Notes: generated by a model from the letters alone, not told the origin. A stretch of DNA of 16,333 nucleotides from Coriobacteriaceae bacterium (GCA_015062635.1 SUUF01000040.1:1-16333); one strand, 5' to 3'. Positions 7,633 to 13,787 are shown, counted from the stretch's first letter. Program-made: numbers and translations.

Positions 7633-7733
7633 CCGTCGTTTCGATGCCGCGCCATCGAAAAAACCTGGGGAGCCGACGGTTGACCAGAGTCGCCGCCTCG
7701 GGTTGAATTGTCGAAGCGACCAATTGAAAGGGG
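7633..7733 (+). promoter_or_regulatory. Structured 5' leader of thiS (unidentified; not a TPP aptamer)
   Basis: Several stems fit before the thiS RBS. CCGTCG (7633-7638) pairs with CGACGG (7674-7679) and encloses a perfect 8-bp hairpin TTTCGATG/CATCGAAA (7639-7646/7653-7660) stacked directly on it. AACCTGGGG (7662-7670) can instead pair with CCTCGGGTT (7696-7704), which is exclusive with the first stem's linker geometry. A third hairpin, AATTGTCG/CGA-C-CAATT (7706-7725), sits directly before AAAGGGG. The TPP riboswitch landmarks (CUGAGA, ACCUGAUC) are absent. It may be an unrecognised regulatory RNA or simply a structured leader. Confidence 0.4.
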
Positions 7734-7739
7734 ATCGCG

Positions 7740-7934
7740 ATGGTTACGATAAACGGGAAATCCGTGGCAGCCGAGGGTAAGACCCTGGCGGCGTATTTGG
7801 CGGAATCCGGCTATGCGACGAAGCGGGTGGCGGTTGAGCTGAATGGCGAAATCGTGCCGAAGGTCGCGTATGACGAGACGGTGCTCTCGGCGGGCGATGA
7901 GGTCGAGATCGTCGCCTTCGTGGGAGGCGGCTAA
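7740..7934 (+). CDS. thiS: Sulfur carrier protein ThiS
   Basis: This 64-residue ubiquitin-like carrier begins MVTINGKSV and ends FVGGG. The terminal Gly-Gly is the tail that ThiF adenylates and that is then converted to a thiocarboxylate. Its sulfur goes to the thiazole ring made by ThiG. The ATG follows AAAGGGGA by 5 nt. The stop is separated from the thiF ATG by a single base, so the two are certainly cotranscribed. Length and tail are typical of the family. MoaD and other small carriers share the fold, but the thi context decides the assignment. Confidence 0.95.
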   Translation: MVTINGKSVAAEGKTLAAYLAESGYATKRVAVELNGEIVPKVAYDETVLSAGDEVEIVAFVGGG

Positions 7935-7935
7935 G

Positions 7936-8592
7936 ATGGCCGGGAACACGCAAGGCGGGGGTATCACGCACGACGAATGGCGGGCGGCGCTCGATGAGCG
8001 TTTTGGCCGTGAGCTGCGCGAACGGTTCGAGGGGGCCCGCGTTGCGGTGTGTGGCCTCGGTGGCTTGGGGTCGAATGTGGCAATTGCGCTTGCTCGTTCG
8101 GGCGTGGGCGTGCTCGACCTGTACGATTTCGACTGCGTGGACATATCGAACTTGAACCGCCAGCAATACGAGGTATCGCAGCTGGGGATGCCGAAGACCG
8201 AGGCGCTGCCGGCGAACTTGGCGCGTATCGCGCCGTTTTGCCAGGTGAACGCTGTGAACATGCGCATCACCGAAGACGATGTGCCCGGCCTGTTCGCCGA
8301 TGTCGACGTGGTGTGCGAATGCTTCGACAACCCCGAGGCGAAGGCGATGCTCGTGCAGGGCGTGCTGGAGTCATACCCGGGCAAGCCCCTCGTGGCAGCG
8401 TCGGGCATGGCGGGGATATCCACGGCGAACAGCATTCGCACACGCAAGGTGGGCCGCAGCCTGTACCTATGCGGAGATGGCAAGAGCGATGTCGCCGATG
8501 GGCTGGGCTTGGTGTCATCCCGCGTGCTGGCCTGCGCGGCGCACGAGGCCCATATGGTGTTGCGACTGCTTGCCGGCGAAACCGACGCCTGA
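7936..8592 (+). CDS. thiF: ThiS adenylyltransferase ThiF
   Basis: It activates the ThiS C-terminus as an acyl-adenylate. The 218-residue Rossmann protein has the ATP-binding GLGGLGS (40-46), YDFDCVDISNLNRQ (63-76) with the conserved acidic and Asn/Arg residues, K87, and CECFDNPEAK (127-136) with D131, typical of E1-like enzymes. It is the short form seen in anaerobes and lacks a pair of CxxC zinc knuckles near the C-terminus. Only isolated cysteines such as C179 and C200 are there. It starts one base after thiS and is followed by a 291-bp spacer, so thiSF may be transcribed partly apart from thiGH. Confidence 0.93.
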   Translation: MAGNTQGGGITHDEWRAALDERFGRELRERFEGARVAVCGLGGLGSNVAIALARSGVGVLDLYDFDCVDISNLNRQQYEVSQLGMPKTEALPANLARIAPFCQVNAVNMRITEDDVPGLFADVDVVCECFDNPEAKAMLVQGVLESYPGKPLVAASGMAGISTANSIRTRKVGRSLYLCGDGKSDVADGLGLVSSRVLACAAHEAHMVLRLLAGETDA

Positions 8593-8636
8593 TGCGATTG
8601 CCCCGGAATGGGAGCGATGGACGGTCTCGTTTGCGG

Positions 8637-8679
8637 TCGCCCAAGCAGTGGCGGTGCGGCGCCATCGGTGCTTGGGCGA
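8637..8679. other. Long hairpin in the thiF-thiG spacer
   Basis: TCGCCCAAGCA (8637-8647) and TGCTTGGGCGA (8669-8679) are perfect 11-bp arms. Inside them TGGCG/CGCCA (8649-8653/8660-8664) adds 5 bp around a GTGCGG loop. No U-run follows on either strand. It could end or stabilise the thiSF transcript, or be a small structured element. The rest of the 291-bp spacer (8593-8883) holds no convincing gene; open frames crossing it are Arg/Cys-rich shadows. Confidence 0.5.
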
Positions 8680-8816
8680 AGAGCGGGTAAGTCGGCTCTG
8701 CGAAACCGTACATCTTGAATGCGATAGCTGCTTGGCAGCTTGCGCGGTTCGGCCATGGGGCGACCGTGCGGCCGCAAGTTGTCGGTGGTTTGTGTCTGCC
8801 GCTTGACGTTGCACCT

Positions 8817-8864
8817 TTGTTTCGGTGCGAGGGGCGTTTTATACTGGTGTGCGCAATACGCACA
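8817..8864 (+). promoter_or_regulatory. Candidate thiG promoter with palindrome at the start site
   Basis: TTGTTT (8817-8822), a 17-nt spacer and TATACT (8840-8845) form a plausible sigma-A promoter, weak at -35. A short inverted repeat TGTGCG/CGCACA (8848-8853/8859-8864) lies just downstream, over the expected start. Another, GCACC/GGTGC (8811-8815/8824-8828), flanks the -35. Either could be an operator. The thiG ATG is at 8884, behind AAAGGGA. Confidence 0.45.
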
Positions 8865-8883
8865 ACATGAAAGGGATGCAAGT

Positions 8884-9657
8884 ATGGCGAATATGAACGA
8901 CCCGCTGGTGCTGGGGGGCCGCGAGTTCCACTCTCGGTTCATCTTGGGATCGGGCAAGTATTCGATGGACCTGATTCAAGCGGCGGTCGAACAGGCGGGT
9001 GCCGAGATCATCACGCTAGCCGTGCGGCGCGCGAACAGCGCCGATGGCGAGAGCATCCTCGACCATATCCCCGCCGGTGTCACGTTGCTGCCGAACACCT
9101 CGGGCGCGCGCAATGCGCAGGAAGCGGTGCGCATCGCCCGCTTGGCCCGCGAGCTTGGCTGCGGCGACTTCGTGAAGATCGAAATCATGCGCGACTCGAA
9201 GTACCTTCTGCCCGATAACGCCGAGACCCTGAAGGCGACCGAGATCCTGGCGAATGACGGCTTCGTGGTGCTGCCCTATATGATGCCCGACCTGAATTAC
9301 GCCCGCGACCTGGTGAATGCCGGCGCGGCGGCGGTGATGCCGCTGGCGGCGCCTATCGGTTCGAACAAAGGCCTCGCGGCGCGCGAGTTCATCCAAATTC
9401 TCATCGACGAGGTTGACGCGCCGATAATCGTGGACGCCGGCATCGGACGGCCCTCGCAGGCATGCGAGGCCATGGAGATGGGCGCGGCGGCCATCATGGC
9501 GAATACGGCGCTTGCCACGGCCGGCGATCTGCCGCTGATGGCCGATGCCTTCCGCAAGGCGATCGAGGCGGGGCGTCAGGCGTACGTGTCGGGGCTTGGG
9601 CGCGTGCTCGTGCGCGGCGCCGCGGCGTCCGACCCGCTCACGGGGTTCCTGCGATGA
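8884..9657 (+). CDS. thiG: Thiazole synthase
   Basis: It builds the thiazole phosphate ring from DXP, dehydroglycine and ThiS thiocarboxylate. The 257-residue TIM barrel matches the family throughout: LGSGKY (21-26), LLPNTSGARNAQEAV (68-82), K98 in VKIEI as the DXP imine lysine, VLPYMMPD, VMPLAAPIGSNKGL, and IIVDAGIGRPSQA with MANTALATA for phosphate binding. The frame is open upstream to 8740, but the start MANMNDPLVLGG at 8884 has a good RBS (AAAGGGA) and the upstream residues are not ThiG-like. The stop overlaps the thiH start (ATGA). Confidence 0.96.
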   Translation: MANMNDPLVLGGREFHSRFILGSGKYSMDLIQAAVEQAGAEIITLAVRRANSADGESILDHIPAGVTLLPNTSGARNAQEAVRIARLARELGCGDFVKIEIMRDSKYLLPDNAETLKATEILANDGFVVLPYMMPDLNYARDLVNAGAAAVMPLAAPIGSNKGLAAREFIQILIDEVDAPIIVDAGIGRPSQACEAMEMGAAAIMANTALATAGDLPLMADAFRKAIEAGRQAYVSGLGRVLVRGAAASDPLTGFLR

Positions 9658-10946
9658 GCGGCGAAACCTCCATGCCCCAAAGCGAAAACCTTGCCGCGCG
9701 CTATTTGGTGGATTCGCCGCACCTGGGGCCGGCGGCGCTCGAACGCAAGCATCGGGTGGAACAGGACCCGTCGGTGCGTGCCGATATCATGGGCTACCTG
9801 CCCGACATGGACCAGATCGACCCATCCATCCGCAATCGCGTGATGGCCGAGATGGATGCATACGACCCCGCCGCCTACACGGCGGCCGACGTGCGCCGTG
9901 CGCTCTCGCACGACACCTGCACGCTCGATGATTTCAAGGCCCTGCTTTCGCCTGCCGCCGAGCCGTTTCTCGAGCAGATGGCCCAGAAAGCCCGCCTTGA
10001 AACCCGCAAGCATTTCGGTAATACCGTGTATATCTTCACGCCGCTCTACATTGCGAATTATTGCGAGAACTACTGCGTGTACTGCGGGTTCAATTGCTAC
10101 AACGACATCCGGCGCATCCAGCTGAACGCGCAGCAAATCGAACACGAGATGCAGGTAATCGCCGATTCGGGCATCGAGGAAATACTCCTGCTCACGGGCG
10201 AGAGCCCCAAGAAGAGCAACTTGGAATACATCGGCGAGGCATGCAAGCTTGCGCGGAAGTACTTCCGCAACGTGGGGCTCGAGGTATACCCGATGAACGT
10301 GAATGCCTACCGGTACCTGCACGAATGCGGGGCCGATTACGTCACTGTGTTCCAGGAATCGTACGACCGCACCGTGTACGAGCAGCTGCATCTGCTGGGC
10401 CGCAAGCGCATCTGGCCCTATCGATTCGAAGCGCAGGAGCGCGCCCTGATGGGCGGCATGCGCGGTGTCGGGTTCTCGGCGCTGCTGGGCTTGGCCGAGT
10501 TCCGCCACGATGCCCTGGCCACCGGCCTGCATGCCTATCTGCTGCAACGCAAGTACCCGCACGCCGAGATCTCGCTTTCGTGCCCGCGTTTGCGCCCCAT
10601 CGTGAACAACGACGCCATCAACCCGCTTGACGTGCACGAAACGCAGCTGTGCCAGGTGCTCTGCGCGTATCGCATTTTCCTGCCGTTCGCGGGCATCGTC
10701 GTGTCGTCGCGCGAAACCGCGCGCTTCCGCAACGGCATCGTGAAGATTGCGGCGACGAAGGTGTCGGCGGGCGTTTCCACCGGTATTGGCGACCACGAAG
10801 AGAAGTACCACGGCACCAGCGGCGATGCCGACGCCGAAGGTGACGAGCAGTTCGAGATTGCCGACGCCCGCAGTCTGCAGCAGATGTATGCCGAGCTCGA
10901 GGAAGGCGGCATGCAGCCCGTGTTGAACGATTACGTGTACGTGTGA
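9654..10946 (+). CDS. thiH: Tyrosine lyase ThiH (2-iminoacetate synthase)
   Basis: This radical SAM enzyme cleaves tyrosine to dehydroglycine and p-cresol, supplying ThiG. The oxygen-sensitive [4Fe-4S] motif CENYCVYC (C137, C141, C144) is intact. It is followed by family segments such as LLLTGESPKK, GLEVYPMNVN, TVFQESYDR, GRKRIWPYRFEAQERA and VGFSALLGL. It lacks the extra C-terminal cysteine motif of HydG, so ThiH is preferred. At 430 residues it is about 50 longer than E. coli ThiH, mostly before the cluster. The ATG at 9654 overlaps the thiG stop (ATGA); an ATG at 9672 is an alternative. The gene ends in a GTGA overlap with the next one. Using ThiH rather than the oxygen-dependent ThiO fits an anaerobe. 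Confidence 0.95.
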   Translation: MSGETSMPQSENLAARYLVDSPHLGPAALERKHRVEQDPSVRADIMGYLPDMDQIDPSIRNRVMAEMDAYDPAAYTAADVRRALSHDTCTLDDFKALLSPAAEPFLEQMAQKARLETRKHFGNTVYIFTPLYIANYCENYCVYCGFNCYNDIRRIQLNAQQIEHEMQVIADSGIEEILLLTGESPKKSNLEYIGEACKLARKYFRNVGLEVYPMNVNAYRYLHECGADYVTVFQESYDRTVYEQLHLLGRKRIWPYRFEAQERALMGGMRGVGFSALLGLAEFRHDALATGLHAYLLQRKYPHAEISLSCPRLRPIVNNDAINPLDVHETQLCQVLCAYRIFLPFAGIVVSSRETARFRNGIVKIAATKVSAGVSTGIGDHEEKYHGTSGDADAEGDEQFEIADARSLQQMYAELEEGGMQPVLNDYVYV

Positions 10947-11563
10947 TCGGGGACGGCGTCATATCTGCGGGAATCACGAAGGGGAACGCCTCCTTGGCGT
11001 TGCCATTGTTGTGCGTGACGAACCGGGCGTTGTGCCAGGGCGACTTTCTCGAGCAGGTGGCGCGGGTGGCTGCGTTACGGCCGGCCGGCATCTTGCTGCG
11101 CGAGAAGGACTTGGACGAATCGGAATACCGGGAGCTCGCGACACAGGTGGACGCTGTTTGCCGGGAAAACGGGGTGCCGCTTGTCGTGCATTCCCATTGG
11201 AATGTGGCGGCTGAACTCGGGTGTCGTCACCTGCATCTCACGCTTTCTGCGCTCGAGGCGCTTGCGCCCGATACCCGCGCCAATCTGGCGTCTTCGTTCG
11301 AGCTTTCCACCTCGTGCCATTCCATTGCCGATGCGACGCGCGCGCAGGCTTTGGGATGCACCCGCATACTCGCCGGGCATGTGTACGAAACCGATTGCAA
11401 GCCGGGCCTCGAGCCACGGGGGCTTGCGTTTTTGCGTGGCGTCTGCCGGGCGGTCGACATTCCAGTGTGGGCCATCGGCGGCATAACGCCGGCACGCCTT
11501 CCCGAGCTCAAGGCAGCGGGCGCCAGCGGCGCGTGCATGATGAGCGCTTTCATGCGTGCTTGA
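10943..11563 (+). CDS. tenI: TenI-like thiazole tautomerase (ThiE/TenI family)
   Basis: The fold family includes ThiE (thiamine phosphate synthase) and TenI (thiazole tautomerase). The C-terminal half reads like Bacillus TenI: LAGHVYETDCKPGLEPRGL (143-161) with H146 at the position of the TenI catalytic His, then PVWAIGGITP (174-183). The ThiE HLGQxD metal motif is replaced by HLHLTLSAL (96-104). TenI turns the ThiG product into the aromatic thiazole carboxylate, a logical last step for this operon. Many databases would call it thiE, and dual activity cannot be excluded. The GTG start overlaps the thiH stop (GTGA), so it is translationally coupled. The protein has 206 residues. Confidence 0.75.
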   Translation: MIGDGVISAGITKGNASLALPLLCVTNRALCQGDFLEQVARVAALRPAGILLREKDLDESEYRELATQVDAVCRENGVPLVVHSHWNVAAELGCRHLHLTLSALEALAPDTRANLASSFELSTSCHSIADATRAQALGCTRILAGHVYETDCKPGLEPRGLAFLRGVCRAVDIPVWAIGGITPARLPELKAAGASGACMMSAFMRA

Positions 11564-11616
11564 CCGGCCCGGTTCCGCGCTGCGCGCATGGCAATGTTTC
11601 CCCGCGGTTAAATGTT

Positions 11617-11637
11617 TGTTCAGAAGCGCTCTGAACA
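11617..11637. promoter_or_regulatory. Perfect inverted repeat upstream of the first SDR gene (candidate operator)
   Basis: TGTTCAGA (11617-11624) and TCTGAACA (11630-11637) are perfect 8-bp arms around AGCGC. This size and spacing suit a dimeric repressor or activator. It lies 43 nt upstream of a TATTAT box (11680-11685) that is a possible -10 for the SDR at 11725; no good -35 accompanies that box. There is no U-run, so it is unlikely to be the thi terminator. I saw no clear terminator for the thi operon in 11564-11724. Confidence 0.45.
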
Positions 11638-11724
11638 TGCCGTTTGCTTGGTTTGGCGAAACTTTGCGTTGCCGCCCTCTATTATGGAGCCAGGGAAAGG
11701 TAGGACTTCGAAGAAGGAGACCCC

Positions 11725-12510
11725 ATGGATCTGAAGCTCCAGGACAAAGTCGTTATCGTTACCGGTGGCACCGGCGGCATCGGCAAGGCCATCGTGAAGG
11801 CGTTCTTGGGCGAAGGCGCAAAGGTTGCGTTTTCCTCGACGCGCCAGGAGAAGGCCGACGCGTTGGTGGCCGAGCTTGATGCGGGCGATCGCGTGAAGGG
11901 CTTCGTTGCCGACATGACCAAGGAAGAGGACGTGAAGGCGTTTGTCGAGGCTGCGAAGGAGCACTTCGGCACGATCAACATCGTGGTCCCGAATGCGGGT
12001 TACGAGGGTCAGGCGCATCCTGTTCAGGACATGACGCTCGACCTGTTCGAGAAGACCTACATGATGAATGTGTTCGCCCCGATGCTCATGATGAAGTACG
12101 CCGCCCCGACGCTCATCGAGAATGGCTCCGGTGCCGTCGTGGTTATCGCCTCGGCTGCTGCATTCGAGCCGACGGCGGGCAACAGCGCCTACGTGAGCTC
12201 GAAGTATGCGGTTGCGGGCCTTACCAAGTGCATCGCCATGGAGCTTGGCCCGGTGGGCGTGCACGTGAACTACGTGTGCCCCGGCCCGGTCGACACGCCG
12301 ATGATGCTGCGCATCGAGAAGGACTTCTTCGGCGATTCCATGACGCACGAAGAGGCCCAGGCGATGCTGGCCGGCCAGTACGCCATGGACAAGCGCTATG
12401 CCAAGCCCGAAGAGGTTGCGAACGCGGTGCTGTACCTGGCTTCCGAGGTTTCCTCGCACACCGCCGGCATGGGCATGCACGTCGACTCGAAGGTGTCGGC
12501 TGCCAACTAA
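11725..12510 (+). CDS. Short-chain dehydrogenase/reductase, substrate unknown
   Basis: This is a classical SDR of 261 residues. It has the cofactor motif TGGTGGIG (13-20), N90-A-G in PNAG, N115, catalytic S143, and Y156/K160 in YVSSK. The segment after beta-strand 2 is FSSTRQ with Arg and no Asp, suggesting NADP(H). The C-terminus is unusual: TAGMGMHVDSKVSAAN replaces the usual TGQ...VDGG ending, so the last strand and tail differ. The RBS is strong (AGAAGGAGA, ATG at 11725) and the gene ends at a clear terminator, so it is likely monocistronic. Hydroxysteroid and sugar or polyol dehydrogenases of gut Coriobacteriia are in this superfamily, but the sequence does not decide the substrate. Confidence 0.88.
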   Translation: MDLKLQDKVVIVTGGTGGIGKAIVKAFLGEGAKVAFSSTRQEKADALVAELDAGDRVKGFVADMTKEEDVKAFVEAAKEHFGTINIVVPNAGYEGQAHPVQDMTLDLFEKTYMMNVFAPMLMMKYAAPTLIENGSGAVVVIASAAAFEPTAGNSAYVSSKYAVAGLTKCIAMELGPVGVHVNYVCPGPVDTPMMLRIEKDFFGDSMTHEEAQAMLAGQYAMDKRYAKPEEVANAVLYLASEVSSHTAGMGMHVDSKVSAAN

Positions 12511-12527
12511 GGTTTCGCAGATAACGG

Positions 12528-12556
12528 GCGGCACGGGGTTTCCGTGCCGCTTTTTT
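12528..12556 (+). terminator. Intrinsic terminator of the first SDR gene
   Basis: GCGGCACGG (12528-12536) and CCGTGCCGC (12542-12550) form a perfect 9-bp stem with loop GGTTT, followed by six T (12551-12556). It begins 17 nt after the SDR stop codon. Confidence 0.95.
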
Positions 12557-12660
12557 GCGCCCGGTGAACCTTTACGGTGGTTTTGCCCGGTGCATCGTGC
12601 GCGATGTTACGAAGGCTACGAGGTGACGTAACGCAGCATTCGGCCGTATGGTGGCTAAAG

Positions 12661-12691
12661 AAAAGGACCCGCAGGTCGCGGGTCCTTTTTT
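12661..12691 (-). terminator. Bidirectional terminator between the convergent SDR genes
   Basis: GGACCCGC (12665-12672) and GCGGGTCC (12678-12685) form a perfect 8-bp stem with loop AGGTC. AAAA lies before it and TTTTTT after it, extending the pairing. Read on the minus strand it is followed by TTTTCTTT and closes the SDR gene that ends at 12714. Read on the plus strand the six T make it work for read-through from the first SDR. The stretch 12557-12660 between the two terminators holds only a GTTACG/CGTAAC repeat pair and no gene. Confidence 0.9.
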
Positions 12692-12713
12692 CGTGCGGTA
12701 TGAACCTGGGCGA

Positions 12714-13499
12714 TTAGACGCAGGTGTAACCACCGTCGACGGCGATCATCTGGCCGGTGACGTAGCTGGCCTCTTCGGAGCCCAGGAAGACAGCGGCGGC
12801 GTTGAGCTCGCCGGACTGGCCGTAGCGCTGCATCGGGACCGTGCTCTTCGCGAAGTTCTGGAAGTACTCGGTGTCGAGGGTCTCGGTGGTGAGCTCGGTG
12901 TAGAAGTAACCCGGGCAAATCGCGTTCACGGTGATGCCGGTGGGAGCGAGCTCGGCAGCGGCGCCACGGGTGAAGTTCACGACAGCACCCTTGGAGGCAT
13001 GGTAGGCGATGGTCGGGATGGCGACGTTGCCGACCAGGCCGTAAATGGAGGCAATGTTGATGAGGCGGCCGTAGGTCTGCTTGCCGGCCTCGATGTTCTT
13101 CTGCATGTAGCCGCCGACCTTCTTGCACATCGTGAAGATCGAGGTCAGGTCAAGATTCATCGTGAAGTCCCAGTCGCTGCGCTCGAAGTCGACCAGCTTG
13201 GTGCCGGTGCCCTTCTCGCCGCCAGCGGAGTTCACGAGAACCTCGATGTGGCCGAACTTCTCGTCAACGGCAGCCAGGGCAGCGTCGATAGAAGCCTCGT
13301 CGGTAACGTCGCAGCCAACGGGAAGAACTTCGACGCCGTACTTCTCGGAGAATTCCTTAGCGGAAGCCTCGAGGCGCTCGACACGACGAGCCAGAAGCAC
13401 CAGGTTTGCGCCCTGAGTGGCGAAACCCTCTGCCATCTGCTTGCCCAGGCCAGAAGAAGCGCCGGTAACTGCAACGACCTTGCCAGTGTAATCAAACAT
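12714..13499 (-). CDS. Short-chain dehydrogenase/reductase, NADP(H)-type, substrate unknown
   Basis: This is a second classical SDR of 261 residues. It has TGASSGLG (12-19), the basic LLARR (35-39) expected for NADP(H), D64 in CDVTD, NSAG (90-93, usually NNAG), N115, catalytic S151, Y166/K170 in YHASK, and a normal VDGGYTCV tail. It resembles the broad gluconate 5-dehydrogenase / 3-oxoacyl-ACP reductase group; no specific substrate can be read. A strong RBS (AGGAGGA, 5 nt before the ATG) suggests high expression. It is convergent with the SDR at 11725 and closed by the shared terminator. It is not close to that SDR in sequence, so this is not a recent tandem duplication. Confidence 0.88.
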   Translation of the reverse strand: MFDYTGKVVAVTGASSGLGKQMAEGFATQGANLVLLARRVERLEASAKEFSEKYGVEVLPVGCDVTDEASIDAALAAVDEKFGHIEVLVNSAGGEKGTGTKLVDFERSDWDFTMNLDLTSIFTMCKKVGGYMQKNIEAGKQTYGRLINIASIYGLVGNVAIPTIAYHASKGAVVNFTRGAAAELAPTGITVNAICPGYFYTELTTETLDTEYFQNFAKSTVPMQRYGQSGELNAAAVFLGSEEASYVTGQMIAVDGGYTCV

Positions 13500-13629
13500 T
13501 GATGTCCTCCTATCTAGAACAACAGGCTTGCAAGCTTCGCGCGTCTTATCGCGTTGTGCTTACAATCATCATGATACTCGCTTGGCAACAAGGCAATTGT
13601 TACGTCGGCGATATTTTCGAGGGACGGTC
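13500..13629 (-). promoter_or_regulatory. Upstream region of the second SDR gene
   Basis: It contains the AGGAGGA RBS (about 13505-13511, minus strand) and an AT-richer stretch at 13555-13620 where the promoter should lie. On the minus strand TTGCCA is followed after 17 nt by TTGTAA, a poor -10, so no promoter is firmly called. GCTTGCAAGC (13527-13536) is a perfect 10-bp palindrome in the probable leader. Confidence 0.35.
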
Positions 13630-13659
13630 GCATGAGCGCCGAGTAGCGGTTGCTCATGC
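13630..13659. other. Hairpin in the MMPL-SDR spacer
   Basis: GCATGAGC (13630-13637) and GCTCATGC (13652-13659) are perfect 8-bp arms. CCG/CGG (13639-13641/13647-13649) extends the stem inside around AGTAG. No U-run follows on either strand. It is one of three hairpins in the 316-bp spacer between the MMPL transporter and the SDR, which has no gene. Confidence 0.45.
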
Positions 13660-13706
13660 CGCGCCAACGGCAAGGCTGCGCTATCAGGCGCATCGCGCGC
13701 GACATA

Positions 13707-13737
13707 CCTGACAAAGTCACCGGAGGGGTTTGTCAGG
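13707..13737. repeat. Palindromic unit A (REP-like)
   Basis: CCTGACAAA (13707-13715) and TTTGTCAGG (13729-13737) form a perfect 9-bp stem; the loop contains CCGGAGGGG. Its right 18 nt (13720-13737) match the reverse complement of 13756-13773 in unit B at 17 of 18 positions. The two units thus form an inverted pair like a BIME. Confidence 0.6.
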
Positions 13738-13753
13738 TCGATAGGCTCCAATG

Positions 13754-13787
13754 TGCCCGACAAACCCCTCCGGGGGGTCGTCGGGCA
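13754..13787. repeat. Palindromic unit B (REP-like, inverted relative to unit A)
   Basis: TGCCCGAC (13754-13761) and GTCGGGCA (13780-13787) form a perfect 8-bp stem, with ACCCC/GGGGT pairing inside. It begins 29 nt after the MMPL stop on the minus strand. Compared with unit A the stem CCTGAC/GTCAGG becomes CCCGAC/GTCGGG, a compensatory T-A to C-G change. It could also act as the MMPL 3' hairpin, though no U-run follows. Confidence 0.6.

Noticed and set aside
7560..7740. TPP (THI-element) riboswitch upstream of thiS
   Set aside because: The conserved CUGAGA and ACCUGAUC segments are not found here or in the thiF-thiG spacer.
8279..8806. Plus-strand frames crossing from thiF into the thiF-thiG spacer as a possible extra gene
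   Set aside because: The residues are Arg/Cys/Trp-rich, half of the frame overlaps thiF, and there is no RBS or family motif.
8803..8808. TTGACG as the -35 box for thiG
   Set aside because: The spacing to TATACT at 8840 is 31 nt, far from 17; TTGTTT at 8817 fits better.
7629..8957. Minus-strand open frame (442 codons) opposite thiS, thiF and the thiF-thiG spacer
   Set aside because: Its composition is Arg/Ser/Pro-rich with no recognisable domain, and it covers two certain genes on the other strand.
11564..11616. Terminator for the thi operon
   Set aside because: Small GC-rich repeats occur (ACCGG/CCGGT) but no stable hairpin with a U-run.
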